Assembly: GCF_047303325.1 (NCBI RefSeq) | Contig: NZ_JBKBEX010000004.1 | Location: forward strand, 124,001-188,000 | DNA from: Polaromonas sp047303325 | GTDB lineage: Bacteria; Pseudomonadota; Gammaproteobacteria; Burkholderiales; Burkholderiaceae_C | Direction: 5' to 3' | Length of the DNA: 64,000 nt | Made by a program: the position numbers and the translations under genes | In this document: positions 34,872 through 43,544 of the stretch, piece after piece | How positions within the stretch are numbered: position 1 is the stretch's first letter | Layout: every line of letters starts with the position of its first letter | The notes under the pieces: model-generated | What the model saw: the letters and a program-made list of their open reading frames with translations, nothing else | What the model was told of the DNA's origin: nothing | Database searches by the model: none

Positions 34872-34984
34872 TATTCTATGGGCATAATGGTAACTCGACC
34901 CTGAACCCGTGAGATGCACGCCTGCAGGTGCTCCCGCGGTGTTTCATCCGGACCACTTTCGCGTTTTTGCCCAGCATCCCTGCC

Positions 34985-35932
34985 ATGACCCAACTTGACG
35001 CCCTCAAACAGTTCACCACCGTGGTTGCCGACACCGGTGATTTCAAGCAGCTGGGGCAATTCAAGCCGCAGGACGCCACCACCAACCCTTCGCTGATCCT
35101 CAAGGCGGTGCAGAAGGCCGACTATCAGCCCCTGCTCAAGGACACCGTGGCCCGTTTCAAGGGCCGTGCCCTCGACGAGACCATGGACCGCCTGCTGGTG
35201 CGCTTCGGCTGCGAAATTCTCTCCATCATCCCGGGCCGCGTCTCGACCGAAGTTGATGCGCGCCTGAGCTTTGACGCCAACGCCACCTATACGCGCGGCG
35301 AACGCATCGTCGAGCTCTACCAGGCCGAGGGCATACACATAGACCGCGTGCTGATCAAGGTCGCCGCCACCTGGGAAGGCATACAGGCGGCCGAAAAGCT
35401 CGAGCAGCGCGGCATCCACACCAATCTCACCCTGCTGTTCTCGTTCGCCCAGGCGGTGGCCTGCGGCCAGGCCAAGGTGCAGCTGATTTCGCCCTTTGTC
35501 GGCCGCATCTACGACTGGTACAAGAAATCCGCCGGCGCAGCCTGGGATGAGGCCGCGATGGCCGGCGCCAATGACCCCGGTGTGAAGTCGGTGCGCGAGA
35601 TCTACAACCACTACAAGCACTTCGGCATCGCCACCGAGGTGATGGGCGCGAGTTTTCGCAACGTGGGCCAGATCACCGCACTGGCGGGCTGCGACCTGCT
35701 GACGATCAGCCCCGAGCTGCTGGGGCAGTTGGCGGCTTCCGAGGCGCCGCTGGTACGCGCGCTGGACGCCAAAGCGGCCGCCGCACTGGACCTGCCCGCC
35801 GTCAACTACGACGAAGCGGGTTTCCGTTACGCGCTCAATGAAGACGCCATGGCCACCGAAAAGCTGGCCGAGGGCATACGCGCCTTCGCGGCCGACGCCG
35901 TGAAGCTCGAACAACTGATGCTGGCGGCCTGA
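34985..35932 (+). CDS. tal: Transaldolase
   Basis: 315-residue class I transaldolase (TalB type) of the pentose phosphate pathway. MTQLDALKQFTTVVADTGDF is the usual start, so the ATG at 34985 is chosen rather than an earlier in-frame codon at 34928. The Schiff-base lysine is in DRVLIKVAATWEG near residue 131, with HTNLTLLFSFAQA and PFVGRIYDWYK after it. It is divergent from zwf and followed by pgi after 3 bases, so tal-pgi form an operon facing zwf-hexR. Confidence 0.94.
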   Translation: MTQLDALKQFTTVVADTGDFKQLGQFKPQDATTNPSLILKAVQKADYQPLLKDTVARFKGRALDETMDRLLVRFGCEILSIIPGRVSTEVDARLSFDANATYTRGERIVELYQAEGIHIDRVLIKVAATWEGIQAAEKLEQRGIHTNLTLLFSFAQAVACGQAKVQLISPFVGRIYDWYKKSAGAAWDEAAMAGANDPGVKSVREIYNHYKHFGIATEVMGASFRNVGQITALAGCDLLTISPELLGQLAASEAPLVRALDAKAAAALDLPAVNYDEAGFRYALNEDAMATEKLAEGIRAFAADAVKLEQLMLAA

Positions 35933-35935
35933 GCC

Positions 35936-37483
35936 ATGGCCGTGCAGCCAAGACCCCGTTGCGACCGCACGCCGGCATGGGCCGCGCTGCAGGCCTGCTT
36001 CGACACCCAGGGAAAATCCTTTGACCTGCGCCGGGCCTTCGCGGCCGACGCAGGGCGCTTTGCGCATTTCAGCCAGGAGGCGCCGTATGTTTTTGCCGAT
36101 CTCTCCAAAAACCTGATCGACACGCCCAGCGAGGCGCGGCTTCTGGATCTGGCCGCGCAATGCCAGGTTGAGCAGCACCGCGATGCCATGTTTGCCGGCG
36201 AGCTGATCAACGGCACCGAGCAGCGCGCCGTCATGCATTTTTTACTGCGGAGTCCGGCCGGCGGCGGCATGACGGGTGACCTGGCGCGCGTGCATGAAAC
36301 CCTGGACGCCATGCTGGCCTATGCCGAGCAATTGCGCGCCGACACGGCCATCACCGACATCGTCAACATCGGCATAGGCGGCTCCGACCTCGGCCCGCAG
36401 ATGGCGGTGCTGGCGCTGGCTGAATTCGCCATCCCCGGCAAGCGTTTTCACTTTGTCTCCAACGTCGATGGCGGCGAGCTGGCCGGCGTGCTGCTAGGGC
36501 TCAAGCCCCAAAACACGCTGTTTCTGGTGGCGTCCAAAACCTTCACCACCACCGAGACCATGACCAATGCGCATTCGGCCAGGCGCTGGTTCGAAGCGCA
36601 GGGCGGCACGGATGTCGGCCGGCATTTTGCGGCGCTGACGACCAATGTCGCGGCGGCCAATGCTTTCGGCATCAAGACAAGCTTCGGCTTCTGGGACTGG
36701 GTGGGCGGGCGCTATTCGCTCTGGTCGGCCATAGGTTTGCCGATTGCCATCGCCATAGGCGCGGCCGGCTTTCGTGAGCTGCTGGCCGGTGCGCATGCCA
36801 TGGACGAACACTTCCGCACGGCGCCGCTGGCGCGCAACCTGCCGGTGCGCCTGGGCTTGCTCGACGTCTGGTACCGCAATTTCTACGGCTTCGGCAGCCG
36901 CAGCATCGCGCCTTATAGCAGCGCCTTGCGGCGCCTGCCGGCCTACTTGCAGCAGCTTGAAATGGAAAGCAACGGCAAGCGTGTCGACGCCGGAGGCCAG
37001 GCCTTGCCTTTCGCCACCTCGCCCGTGCTTTGGGGCGAGCCTGGCACCAACGGCCAACACGCTTATTTCCAGATGCTGCACCAGGGCAGCTCGGTGGTGC
37101 CGGTGGAGTTTGTCGCCGTCAAACAGGCCGGACACGGCCTGCCCGGCCACCACGCCACCTTGCTGGCCAATGTGCTGGCCCAGGCGCAGGCGCTGATGCA
37201 GGGCAAGGACGATGCGGGTGGCCACAAACATTTTCCCGGCAACCGGCCCAGCACCTTTTTGCTGCTGGAGCGGCTCACGCCCGCCAGCCTGGGCGCGCTG
37301 GTCGCGCTGCAGGAGCACCGTGTGTTCGTCAGCGGCGCTATCTGGGGCATCAACAGCTTCGACCAGTGGGGGGTCGAGCTCGGCAAGGTGCTGGCCAGGG
37401 ATATCGAGCCGCGCCTGCAGAGCGGCGACCTGTCCGGCCTTGACGGCTCGACGGCAGGCCTGCTGCGCAAAATTTCCGGCTGA
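35936..37483 (+). CDS. pgi: Glucose-6-phosphate isomerase
   Basis: 515-residue isomerase of fructose-6-phosphate and glucose-6-phosphate. NIGIGGSDLGPQMAVLAL, ASKTFTTTETMTNA, FGFWDWVGGRYSLWSAIGLP and FDQWGVELGKVLA carry the known active-site residues. The start is three bases after the tal stop. Together with zwf and tal it links glycolysis, the oxidative branch and the Entner-Doudoroff pathway under probable HexR control. Confidence 0.95.
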   Translation: MAVQPRPRCDRTPAWAALQACFDTQGKSFDLRRAFAADAGRFAHFSQEAPYVFADLSKNLIDTPSEARLLDLAAQCQVEQHRDAMFAGELINGTEQRAVMHFLLRSPAGGGMTGDLARVHETLDAMLAYAEQLRADTAITDIVNIGIGGSDLGPQMAVLALAEFAIPGKRFHFVSNVDGGELAGVLLGLKPQNTLFLVASKTFTTTETMTNAHSARRWFEAQGGTDVGRHFAALTTNVAAANAFGIKTSFGFWDWVGGRYSLWSAIGLPIAIAIGAAGFRELLAGAHAMDEHFRTAPLARNLPVRLGLLDVWYRNFYGFGSRSIAPYSSALRRLPAYLQQLEMESNGKRVDAGGQALPFATSPVLWGEPGTNGQHAYFQMLHQGSSVVPVEFVAVKQAGHGLPGHHATLLANVLAQAQALMQGKDDAGGHKHFPGNRPSTFLLLERLTPASLGALVALQEHRVFVSGAIWGINSFDQWGVELGKVLARDIEPRLQSGDLSGLDGSTAGLLRKISG

Positions 37484-37573
37484 TTTACGCAAAACTGTGC
37501 TTTTTTCCCTGACGGGAGCGCGCGGTTTCGTGGTCAACTTGCCGCTTCGCTGATTTTTCGATGACTTCGCATC

Positions 37574-38440
37574 ATGTCTTTACCTGCTCCGTCTGGCCGA
37601 GGTTTCCCCCGTTTTTCCATGCTCGCCGCTGCGCTCCTTGCCGCGGCACTGGCCGCCGGCTGCGCAACGCGCGCGCCCGTTGACGAGGACGCCGACGCCG
37701 AGGAGCCCGTCAGCCAGGGCGGCACCGTGGGTGTGGCCGAAGGCGTGACCGGCACGGCCTGGGCCGAGATGTCGGCGCCGCCCAAAGCCGGGGACCTTAA
37801 GCCCGACGACCTCAGATGGGAGATATTCCGCGTGCCCGGCAAGCAGCCGGCCAGCTACAGTTATGTGCGCCATGAAGGCCGCGACGCGGTGCTCGCGAAG
37901 GCCGAGGCTTCCGGCAGCATCTTGCGCCATCGCCACCGCATTGAGCCGGATCAACTAGGCCTTGTGCGTTTTTCCTGGAACGTGCCCAACGCGGGTGCGG
38001 GAGCCAACGCCGCGCTGCCGCAACTCGAGGATGTGCCGGTACGGGTGGTGCTCGCCTTCGAAGGCGACCGCTCGCGGCTGTCGATGAAAAATGCCATGCT
38101 GTCGGAGCTGAGCCGCTTGCTGACCGGCGAAGAGATGCCTTTCGCAACCCTGGTCTATTCGTGGTCGCGGGTCAAGGAGCCCGGTGAGGTCGTCGTCAAC
38201 GACCGCACCGACCGCATCCGCAAGATCGTCGTCGACTCGGGCGACCACGGGTATAACGAATGGCGTAGCTACGAGCGAGACATCCGTGCCGACTACCGCA
38301 AGGCCTTTGGCGAAGACCCGGGTGCCTTGCTGAGCTTTGCGGTATTTACCGAAGGTGAAAGGAATGAAGGCCAGTTGCAGGCCTTCTACGGGCCACTCAA
38401 GCTCATACCGGCTTCGGGTTCGGCTGTTGCGAGCAAGTAG
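37574..38440 (+). CDS. DUF3047-family lipoprotein, paralogue B
   Basis: 288-residue predicted lipoprotein (lipobox ALAAGC, Cys near residue 30). The core repeats that of paralogue A: SYVRHEGRDAVLAKAEASGS, FSWNVPN, RVVLAFEGDRS, NAMLSEL, NDRTDRIRKIVVDSGD and AFGEDPGALLSFAVFTEGE. An acidic linker (DEDADAEEP) follows the lipid anchor. It starts 90 bases after pgi. Function is unknown; two copies so close suggest duplication. Confidence 0.8.
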   Translation: MSLPAPSGRGFPRFSMLAAALLAAALAAGCATRAPVDEDADAEEPVSQGGTVGVAEGVTGTAWAEMSAPPKAGDLKPDDLRWEIFRVPGKQPASYSYVRHEGRDAVLAKAEASGSILRHRHRIEPDQLGLVRFSWNVPNAGAGANAALPQLEDVPVRVVLAFEGDRSRLSMKNAMLSELSRLLTGEEMPFATLVYSWSRVKEPGEVVVNDRTDRIRKIVVDSGDHGYNEWRSYERDIRADYRKAFGEDPGALLSFAVFTEGERNEGQLQAFYGPLKLIPASGSAVASK

Positions 38441-38481
38441 CGGCGCGTCAGTGCCCGCTCACGGCGAAGCGGCGGCCTTGC

Positions 38482-39150
38482 TCAAAACTTGTAACCCAGT
38501 TGCAGGGTGAAGCAGTTGGGGTCCAGCACCACGTCAATTGTCTGCCCCGTACTCAGCGTGCCGCGGGTTTTCAGCAGGGTCTTGGTATAGCTGCCTTCCA
38601 CAAACCATTTGTCATTGAGGTTGTAGACGCCTCCGACCTGGAAGGAAGGGGCCAGCTTGGATTTGAAGGACACGCCGGTGGGCGGGCCGCCGGGGTTGGT
38701 CAGCGCGGTCAGCAGGGTACTGCCTTTTTCTTTGTAAAACCGTACATAGGACAGGCCGGCGCCCAGGTAGGGTCGGAACCGGGCCTCGGCCTCGAAAAAG
38801 CGGTACTGGCCTATCAGAGTGATCGGCAAGGCTTTGGTTTCGGCCACCTTACCGAAACCCGCGAGCGTGCCGTCGCCGGTGACGTCATGCCGGAAACCCA
38901 GGCCCAGCGGCAGGTGCAGGTTGAGGTGCTCGGTGGCCATGTAGTTGATCGCGCCCGTCACCCGGGTGTCGTTGCTGACACCCACACGCACGTTGGGTAT
39001 GTTTCCCGTCAGCGTGCCGCTGTCCACCGAGGGCTTGATGCGCGTAACGCCGGCCGACAAAGACCAGGTGCCGGCTTGCTGCGCGAAAGCAGGGAGTGTG
39101 AACGCAGCCGTGACGGCCGCGGCAATCAGGTATTGTCTGGAAAGAGGCAT
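38482..39150 (-). CDS. OmpW-family outer-membrane protein
   Basis: 222-residue outer-membrane beta-barrel with a signal peptide ending AFAQQ. AGTWSLSAGVTRIKPSVDSG is the OmpW-type first strand, ATEHLNLHLPLGLGFRHDV and FRPYLGAGLSYVRFY follow, and the chain ends LQLGYKF. OmpW is an eight-stranded barrel with a narrow hydrophobic channel. The ATG at 39150 is chosen because the signal starts there; earlier in-frame ATGs exist. It converges with the DUF3047 gene. Confidence 0.88.
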   Translation of the reverse strand: MPLSRQYLIAAAVTAAFTLPAFAQQAGTWSLSAGVTRIKPSVDSGTLTGNIPNVRVGVSNDTRVTGAINYMATEHLNLHLPLGLGFRHDVTGDGTLAGFGKVAETKALPITLIGQYRFFEAEARFRPYLGAGLSYVRFYKEKGSTLLTALTNPGGPPTGVSFKSKLAPSFQVGGVYNLNDKWFVEGSYTKTLLKTRGTLSTGQTIDVVLDPNCFTLQLGYKF

Positions 39151-39463
39151 GGGGCGAGTCCGGTGATGTGGCTGGGTGACTGTTTTAAGGTGTTGGAGGT
39201 TCATCCAGGGGATAGGTATCAATGGTCATGGTAGCGGCAAGCGCTGATACGCGCTGGCTTGCATGGGGTTTTGTCCGGGCGATGAAGCGCAGACGCAACG
39301 AGTTTTATCGATTGAAAACGTTCTTCGTACAAGGTTTGTACGGATGCGTGCAATGCGCTTTTGGCCGGCCAATCCGGCCGCCTTGATGATCGGCAGTCTC
39401 CTGCGCGGCCTCGCCGCCCTGGCGTGCCCACCTGCCCAGCGGGCGAGCAATAAAAACAAGCAT

Positions 39464-39493
39464 AAAAAAAGGGCCGCGAAAGCGGCCCTTTTT
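39464..39493 (-). terminator. Rho-independent terminator of groESL
   Basis: Stem GGGCCGC/GCGGCCC with a GAAA-type tetraloop, flanked by A/T-runs: seven T follow in the leftward direction, 25 bases beyond the groEL stop. Confidence 0.9.
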
Positions 39494-39518
39494 GATGGAG
39501 CGAGAGCTCAGGCAGGCA

Positions 39519-41171
39519 TTACATGCCCATGTCGCCCATGCCGCCCATACCACCCATGCCGCCGGGCATGCCGCCGCCGGCAGGTGCTTCGTCCTTTGGA
39601 GACTCGGCCACCATGGCTTCGGTCGTCAGCATCAGCGATGCCACGGAAGCGGCATTCTGCAGTGCGGTGCGGGTGACCTTGGTTGGATCCAGGATACCCA
39701 TTTCGATCATGTCGCCGTAGGTGTCGTTGGCTGCATTGAAGCCGTAGTTGCCCTTGCCGCCGAGAACCGCGTTGACCACCACGGAGGCTTCGCCGCCTGC
39801 GTTGTAGACGATTTCGCGCAGGGGGGCTTCAATAGCGCGCAGCACCAGCTTGATACCGGCGTCCTGGTCGGCGTTGTCGCCCTTGATGACGCCCGCAGCC
39901 TGCTTGGCGCGCAGCAGCGCAACGCCGCCGCCGGCCACAATGCCTTCTTCCACGGCAGCGCGGGTCGCGTGCAACGCGTCTTCCACGCGGGCCTTCTTTT
40001 CCTTCATTTCGACTTCGGTGGCTGCGCCGACCTTGATCACGGCAACACCGCCGGCCAGCTTGGCCACGCGCTCTTGCAGTTTTTCACGGTCGTAGTCGCT
40101 GGTTGCTTCCTCGATCTGGACGCGCACTTGCTTGACGCGTGCTTCGATGTCGGCTGCGGCGCCGGCGCCGTCGATGATGATGGTGTTTTCCTTGCCCACT
40201 TCGATGCGCTTGGCCTGGCCGAGGTCGGCCAGCGTCACTTTTTCGAGCGACATGCCGACTTCTTCAGCGATGACCTTGCCGCCGGTCAGGACAGCGATGT
40301 CTTCCAGCATGGCCTTGCGGCGGTCGCCGAAGCCGGGGGCCTTCACAGCCACAACCTTCAGGATGCCGCGCAGGGTGTTCACCACCAGGGTTGCCAGGGC
40401 TTCGCCCTCGACTTCTTCGGCAATGATCAGCAGCGGACGGCCGGCCTTGGCAACTTGTTCCAGGGTAGGCAGCAGGTCACGGATGTTGCTGATCTTCTTG
40501 TCGTAGAGCAGCACAAAGGGGTTGTCCAGCAGCGCGGACTGCTTTTCGGGGTTGTTGATGAAGTAAGGGGAGAGGTAGCCGCGGTCGAACTGCATGCCTT
40601 CGACGACGTCGAGTTCGTTTTGCAGGGACTTGCCGTCTTCCACGGTGATCACGCCTTCCTTACCAACCTTGTCCATCGCGTCGGCGATGATCTTGCCGAT
40701 GGATTCGTCGGAGTTGGCGGAGATCGAGCCGACCTGGGCGATTTCCTTGGAGGTGGTGGTGGGCTTGGAAGCCTTCTTGAGCTCTTCGGTCAGGGCCAGC
40801 ACGGCCTTGTCGATACCGCGCTTCAGGTCCATGGGGTTCATGCCGGCGGCCACGTACTTCATGCCTTCGCGGACGATGGCTTGTGCCAGAACGGTGGCGG
40901 TGGTGGTACCGTCGCCGGCGTTGTCGGAGGTCTTGGAAGCGACTTCCTTGACCATCTGCGCGCCCATGTTCTGCAGCTTGTCCTTCAGTTCGATTTCCTT
41001 GGCGACGGACACACCGTCCTTGGTCACCGTGGGGGCGCCGAAAGAGCGCTCCAGAACCACGTTACGGCCTTTGGGGCCCAGGGTTACCTTGACGGCGTTG
41101 GCCAGGATGTTCACACCCTCGACCATGCGTGCGCGGGCTTCGCCGCCGAAAATGACGTCTTTTGCTGCCAT
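39519..41171 (-). CDS. groEL: Chaperonin GroEL (HSP60)
   Basis: 550-residue chaperonin subunit that folds proteins in a double ring. GPKGRNVVLERSFGAPTVTK, GDGTTTATVLAQAIVREG (ATP site) and VVEGMQFDRGYLSPYFI are standard. The C-terminal tail is Gly/Met repeats (GGMPGGMGGMGGMGDMGM). It follows groES across a 129-base gap that contains a palindromic repeat found again near 47.3 kb. Expression should follow HrcA/CIRCE control of groES. Confidence 0.98.
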   Translation of the reverse strand: MAAKDVIFGGEARARMVEGVNILANAVKVTLGPKGRNVVLERSFGAPTVTKDGVSVAKEIELKDKLQNMGAQMVKEVASKTSDNAGDGTTTATVLAQAIVREGMKYVAAGMNPMDLKRGIDKAVLALTEELKKASKPTTTSKEIAQVGSISANSDESIGKIIADAMDKVGKEGVITVEDGKSLQNELDVVEGMQFDRGYLSPYFINNPEKQSALLDNPFVLLYDKKISNIRDLLPTLEQVAKAGRPLLIIAEEVEGEALATLVVNTLRGILKVVAVKAPGFGDRRKAMLEDIAVLTGGKVIAEEVGMSLEKVTLADLGQAKRIEVGKENTIIIDGAGAAADIEARVKQVRVQIEEATSDYDREKLQERVAKLAGGVAVIKVGAATEVEMKEKKARVEDALHATRAAVEEGIVAGGGVALLRAKQAAGVIKGDNADQDAGIKLVLRAIEAPLREIVYNAGGEASVVVNAVLGGKGNYGFNAANDTYGDMIEMGILDPTKVTRTALQNAASVASLMLTTEAMVAESPKDEAPAGGGMPGGMGGMGGMGDMGM

Positions 41172-41227
41172 GTTTAATTCTCCAGAATTCAGTTAATAAG
41201 GGGTTTGTGGTGAAGATTTACTGTTGT

Positions 41228-41277
41228 CTCCGGCCGGGCCTTTCGGCCCTTAACTTCGCTTCGCGAAGTTAGCCTCG
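41228..41277. repeat. Palindromic intergenic repeat, copy A
   Basis: About 50 bases, core GCCCTTAACTTCGC-N2-CGCGAAGT-N-AGCC, with nested hairpins (GGGCC/GGCCC and ACTTCGC/GCGAAGT). A near-identical copy lies at 47325-47375. This copy sits between groES and groEL. It may be a REP-like dispersed element. Confidence 0.65.
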
Positions 41278-41300
41278 ACGAAAACAATTCGCGTTGCGAA

Positions 41301-41591
41301 TTATTTTTCAACCACTGCAAACAGGTCTTCTTCTTTCATGACGAGCAATTCGTCGCCGTCGACCTTGACGGTCTGGCCGCTGTATTTGCCGAACAGCACG
41401 CGGTCGCCCACTTTCACGCCCACGGGGCTCAATTCGCCCTTGTCGTTCTTCTTGCCGGGGCCAACGGCCAGCACTTCGCCTTGATCAGGCTTTTCAGCGG
41501 CGCTGTCAGGAATGACGATGCCGGAAGCGGTTTTGGTTTCGTTTTCCACGCGTTTGACGATCACGCGGTCGTGCAAAGGACGAAGTTTCAT
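41301..41591 (-). CDS. groES: Co-chaperonin GroES (HSP10)
   Basis: 96-residue lid of the GroEL ring. KLRPLHDRVIVKRVENETKT, the mobile loop with GIVIPDSAAEKPDQGEVLAV, and DRVLFGKYSGQTVKVDG fit fully. AAGGAG lies seven bases before the ATG. A perfect CIRCE element lies about 97 bases upstream. Confidence 0.98.
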   Translation of the reverse strand: MKLRPLHDRVIVKRVENETKTASGIVIPDSAAEKPDQGEVLAVGPGKKNDKGELSPVGVKVGDRVLFGKYSGQTVKVDGDELLVMKEEDLFAVVEK

Positions 41592-41687
41592 GAGAGCTCC
41601 TTGTTTGAGAACACTGGGTTTTGGGAATCAAAAAACACCCACGTAAAAGTGAGTGCTCGTTAACTTTGGTGGATTGATAAGGCTTTG

Positions 41688-41714
41688 TTAGCACTCAATA
41701 CCATCGAGTGCTAA
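41688..41714. promoter_or_regulatory. CIRCE operator upstream of groES
   Basis: Perfect TTAGCACTC-N9-GAGTGCTAA, the binding site of the heat-shock repressor HrcA. A fragment of a second right half (GAGTGCT) lies at 41651-41657 without a partner. Confidence 0.95.
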
Positions 41715-41726
41715 TCATAGAGGCAA
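41698..41726 (-). promoter_or_regulatory. Predicted groES promoter overlapping CIRCE
   Basis: Leftward -35 TTGCCT (41721-41726) and -10 TGGTAT (41698-41703), spacer 17 bp; the -10 box falls in the CIRCE spacer, so HrcA would block RNA polymerase. Confidence 0.55.
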
Positions 41727-42041
41727 TTAGGCCGGTTTTCAAGGCGCCGGGGCCCGAAAGCTCAGGTTTTGGTGCTTTTCGCGCCATGTCATGGGCCGAG
41801 ACTCCAGGCGGCCATTCGGCGCCCGGCCCCTTCCCCCCGCGCGAATAGTGGCCCAACGACGGCTGACAACGGGATGGCCTCTGGTCCTACGCGCAACACC
41901 GCTGCCGAAAACCCGCGATTCAGGGGTCCTCTGGCTACTATTTATTCAGGTGTTACAAGCCGCTTCGTTCTTTAACGGGGTGTTGCGGATTGTGCGTGTC
42001 AGGTCAAAAGGCTTTCACAACCGCATTCAGTGCACGTAATC
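41715..42041. other. 327-base region between groES and KaiC-like gene
   Basis: The left end holds the groES promoter. The rest must contain the promoter of the KaiC-like gene, but no clear box pair or gene is visible. Confidence 0.4.
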
Positions 42042-43544
42042 ATGACGCTTCAAAAACCGTCCGACAAAATTTTTCTCTCAACCGGCATTCCCGGCCTGGA
42101 CAACATCCTGGGAGGGGGCCTGATCAAGGACCGCATCTACCTGATCGAAGGCGAGCCGGGAACCGGCAAGACCACCACAGGCCTGCAGTTCCTGGTGGAC
42201 GGCGCCAAGCGCGGCGAGTCCGTCGTCTACATCACGCTGGCCGAAACCGCCGCGGAGCTCGCCGGCGTCGCCGAATCCCACGGCTGGGCGCTGGACGGCA
42301 TCCATATCCACGAAGTACTGCCTTCCGAGAACCTGCTGATGCCGGAGGCCGAATACACCATGTTCCACCCGTCGGAGGTGGAAATGGGCACGACCACGCA
42401 GATGATCCTGTCGGTGATCGAAAAACAGAAGCCGACCCGCGTGGTCATCGATTCCCTGTCCGAGTTGCAACTGCTGGCCGACACCCCCTTGCGCTACCGC
42501 CGCCAGGTGCTGGCGCTCAAGCAGTTTTTTGCCAGCCGCTCCTGCACGGTGATGCTGCTGGACGACCGCACGGCCGCCGGCATAGACCTTCAGGTGCGCA
42601 GCATCGCCCACGGCGTGATCACGCTGGACCAGTCGGTGAAAGACTACGGCGCCGAGCGCCGCCGCGTGCGCGTGGTGAAGTACCGCGGCATCGCCTTTCG
42701 CGGCGGCCTGCACGACTACGACATCCAGTACGGGGGCCTGTGCGTGTATCCGCGCCTGGTGGCGGCAGAGTCGCGCGTGATGGGAAAACGCGTGCAGCTG
42801 ACCAGCGGCCTGCCCGAACTCGACACACTGCTGGGTGGCGGCCTGGAGGAGGGCACCAGCACCCTGATCGCCGGCCCCCCTGGCACCGGCAAGTCTTCGC
42901 TGGCGGCGCAGTTCGTCACGGCGGCCGCCAAGCGTGGGCAGAGCAGCGCCATGTTCCTGTTCGAGGAAGCCGCCAACAACTTGCTGAACCGCGCGGACGG
43001 CCTGGGCATGGACATTCGCAAGCCCTATGAGAGCGGCATGCTGACGATTCAGCAGATCGATCCCGCCGAGTTGTCGCCCGGCGAATTTTCCACGGTGGTG
43101 TGCCAGGCCGCCGACCGCGGCTGCAAGGTCGTCGTCATCGACAGCATCAACGGCTACCTCAACGCCATGCCGGACGAGCGCTTCCTGACCACGCATTTGC
43201 ACGAGTTGCTGACCTACCTGGGCCAGCGTGGCGTCGTGACCATCCTGGTGGGCGTGCAGCAGGGCATGCTGGGCGGCCAGATGTCCACCATGGTGGACGC
43301 CAGCTACCTGGCCGACAACGTGCTGATGCTGCGCTACTTCGAGCACGACGGCGAGGTCAAGCAGGCCGTCTCGGTGTTCAAAAAGCGCGGCAGCCTGCAC
43401 GAGCGCACCATTCGCGAGTTTTCCATGTCCCGCGGCGGCATCCACGTGGGCGCGCCGCTGCGCGGTTTCCGCGGCATCCTCACGGGGGTGCCTGTCTACA
43501 CCGGCAGTGATCCTGAACTGGGCGCCTCCCGCGGAGCGAAGTAG
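42042..43544 (+). CDS. KaiC-like ATPase with two RecA domains
   Basis: 500-residue protein with two KaiC/RadA-type domains. Walker A motifs are GEPGTGKTT (37-45) and GPPGTGKSS (about 277-285). Acidic catalytic residues appear as TLAETAAEL (one Glu) in domain 1 and FLFEEAANNLL (Glu-Glu) in domain 2. By eye alignment, the KaiC Ser-Thr phosphosite in domain 2 is Ser-Tyr here (MVDASYLAD). No kaiA or kaiB is present. An in-frame GTG at 42030 is an alternative start; neither has a good ribosome site. Its last base is shared with the next kinase gene, so the two probably signal together. Confidence 0.88.
   Translation: MTLQKPSDKIFLSTGIPGLDNILGGGLIKDRIYLIEGEPGTGKTTTGLQFLVDGAKRGESVVYITLAETAAELAGVAESHGWALDGIHIHEVLPSENLLMPEAEYTMFHPSEVEMGTTTQMILSVIEKQKPTRVVIDSLSELQLLADTPLRYRRQVLALKQFFASRSCTVMLLDDRTAAGIDLQVRSIAHGVITLDQSVKDYGAERRRVRVVKYRGIAFRGGLHDYDIQYGGLCVYPRLVAAESRVMGKRVQLTSGLPELDTLLGGGLEEGTSTLIAGPPGTGKSSLAAQFVTAAAKRGQSSAMFLFEEAANNLLNRADGLGMDIRKPYESGMLTIQQIDPAELSPGEFSTVVCQAADRGCKVVVIDSINGYLNAMPDERFLTTHLHELLTYLGQRGVVTILVGVQQGMLGGQMSTMVDASYLADNVLMLRYFEHDGEVKQAVSVFKKRGSLHERTIREFSMSRGGIHVGAPLRGFRGILTGVPVYTGSDPELGASRGAK

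Noticed and set aside
39492..41177. 561-codon open frame antisense to groEL
   Set aside because: It mirrors groEL codon structure, is His/Val/Gly-rich without domain motifs, and has no ribosome site. A shadow of a highly biased gene.
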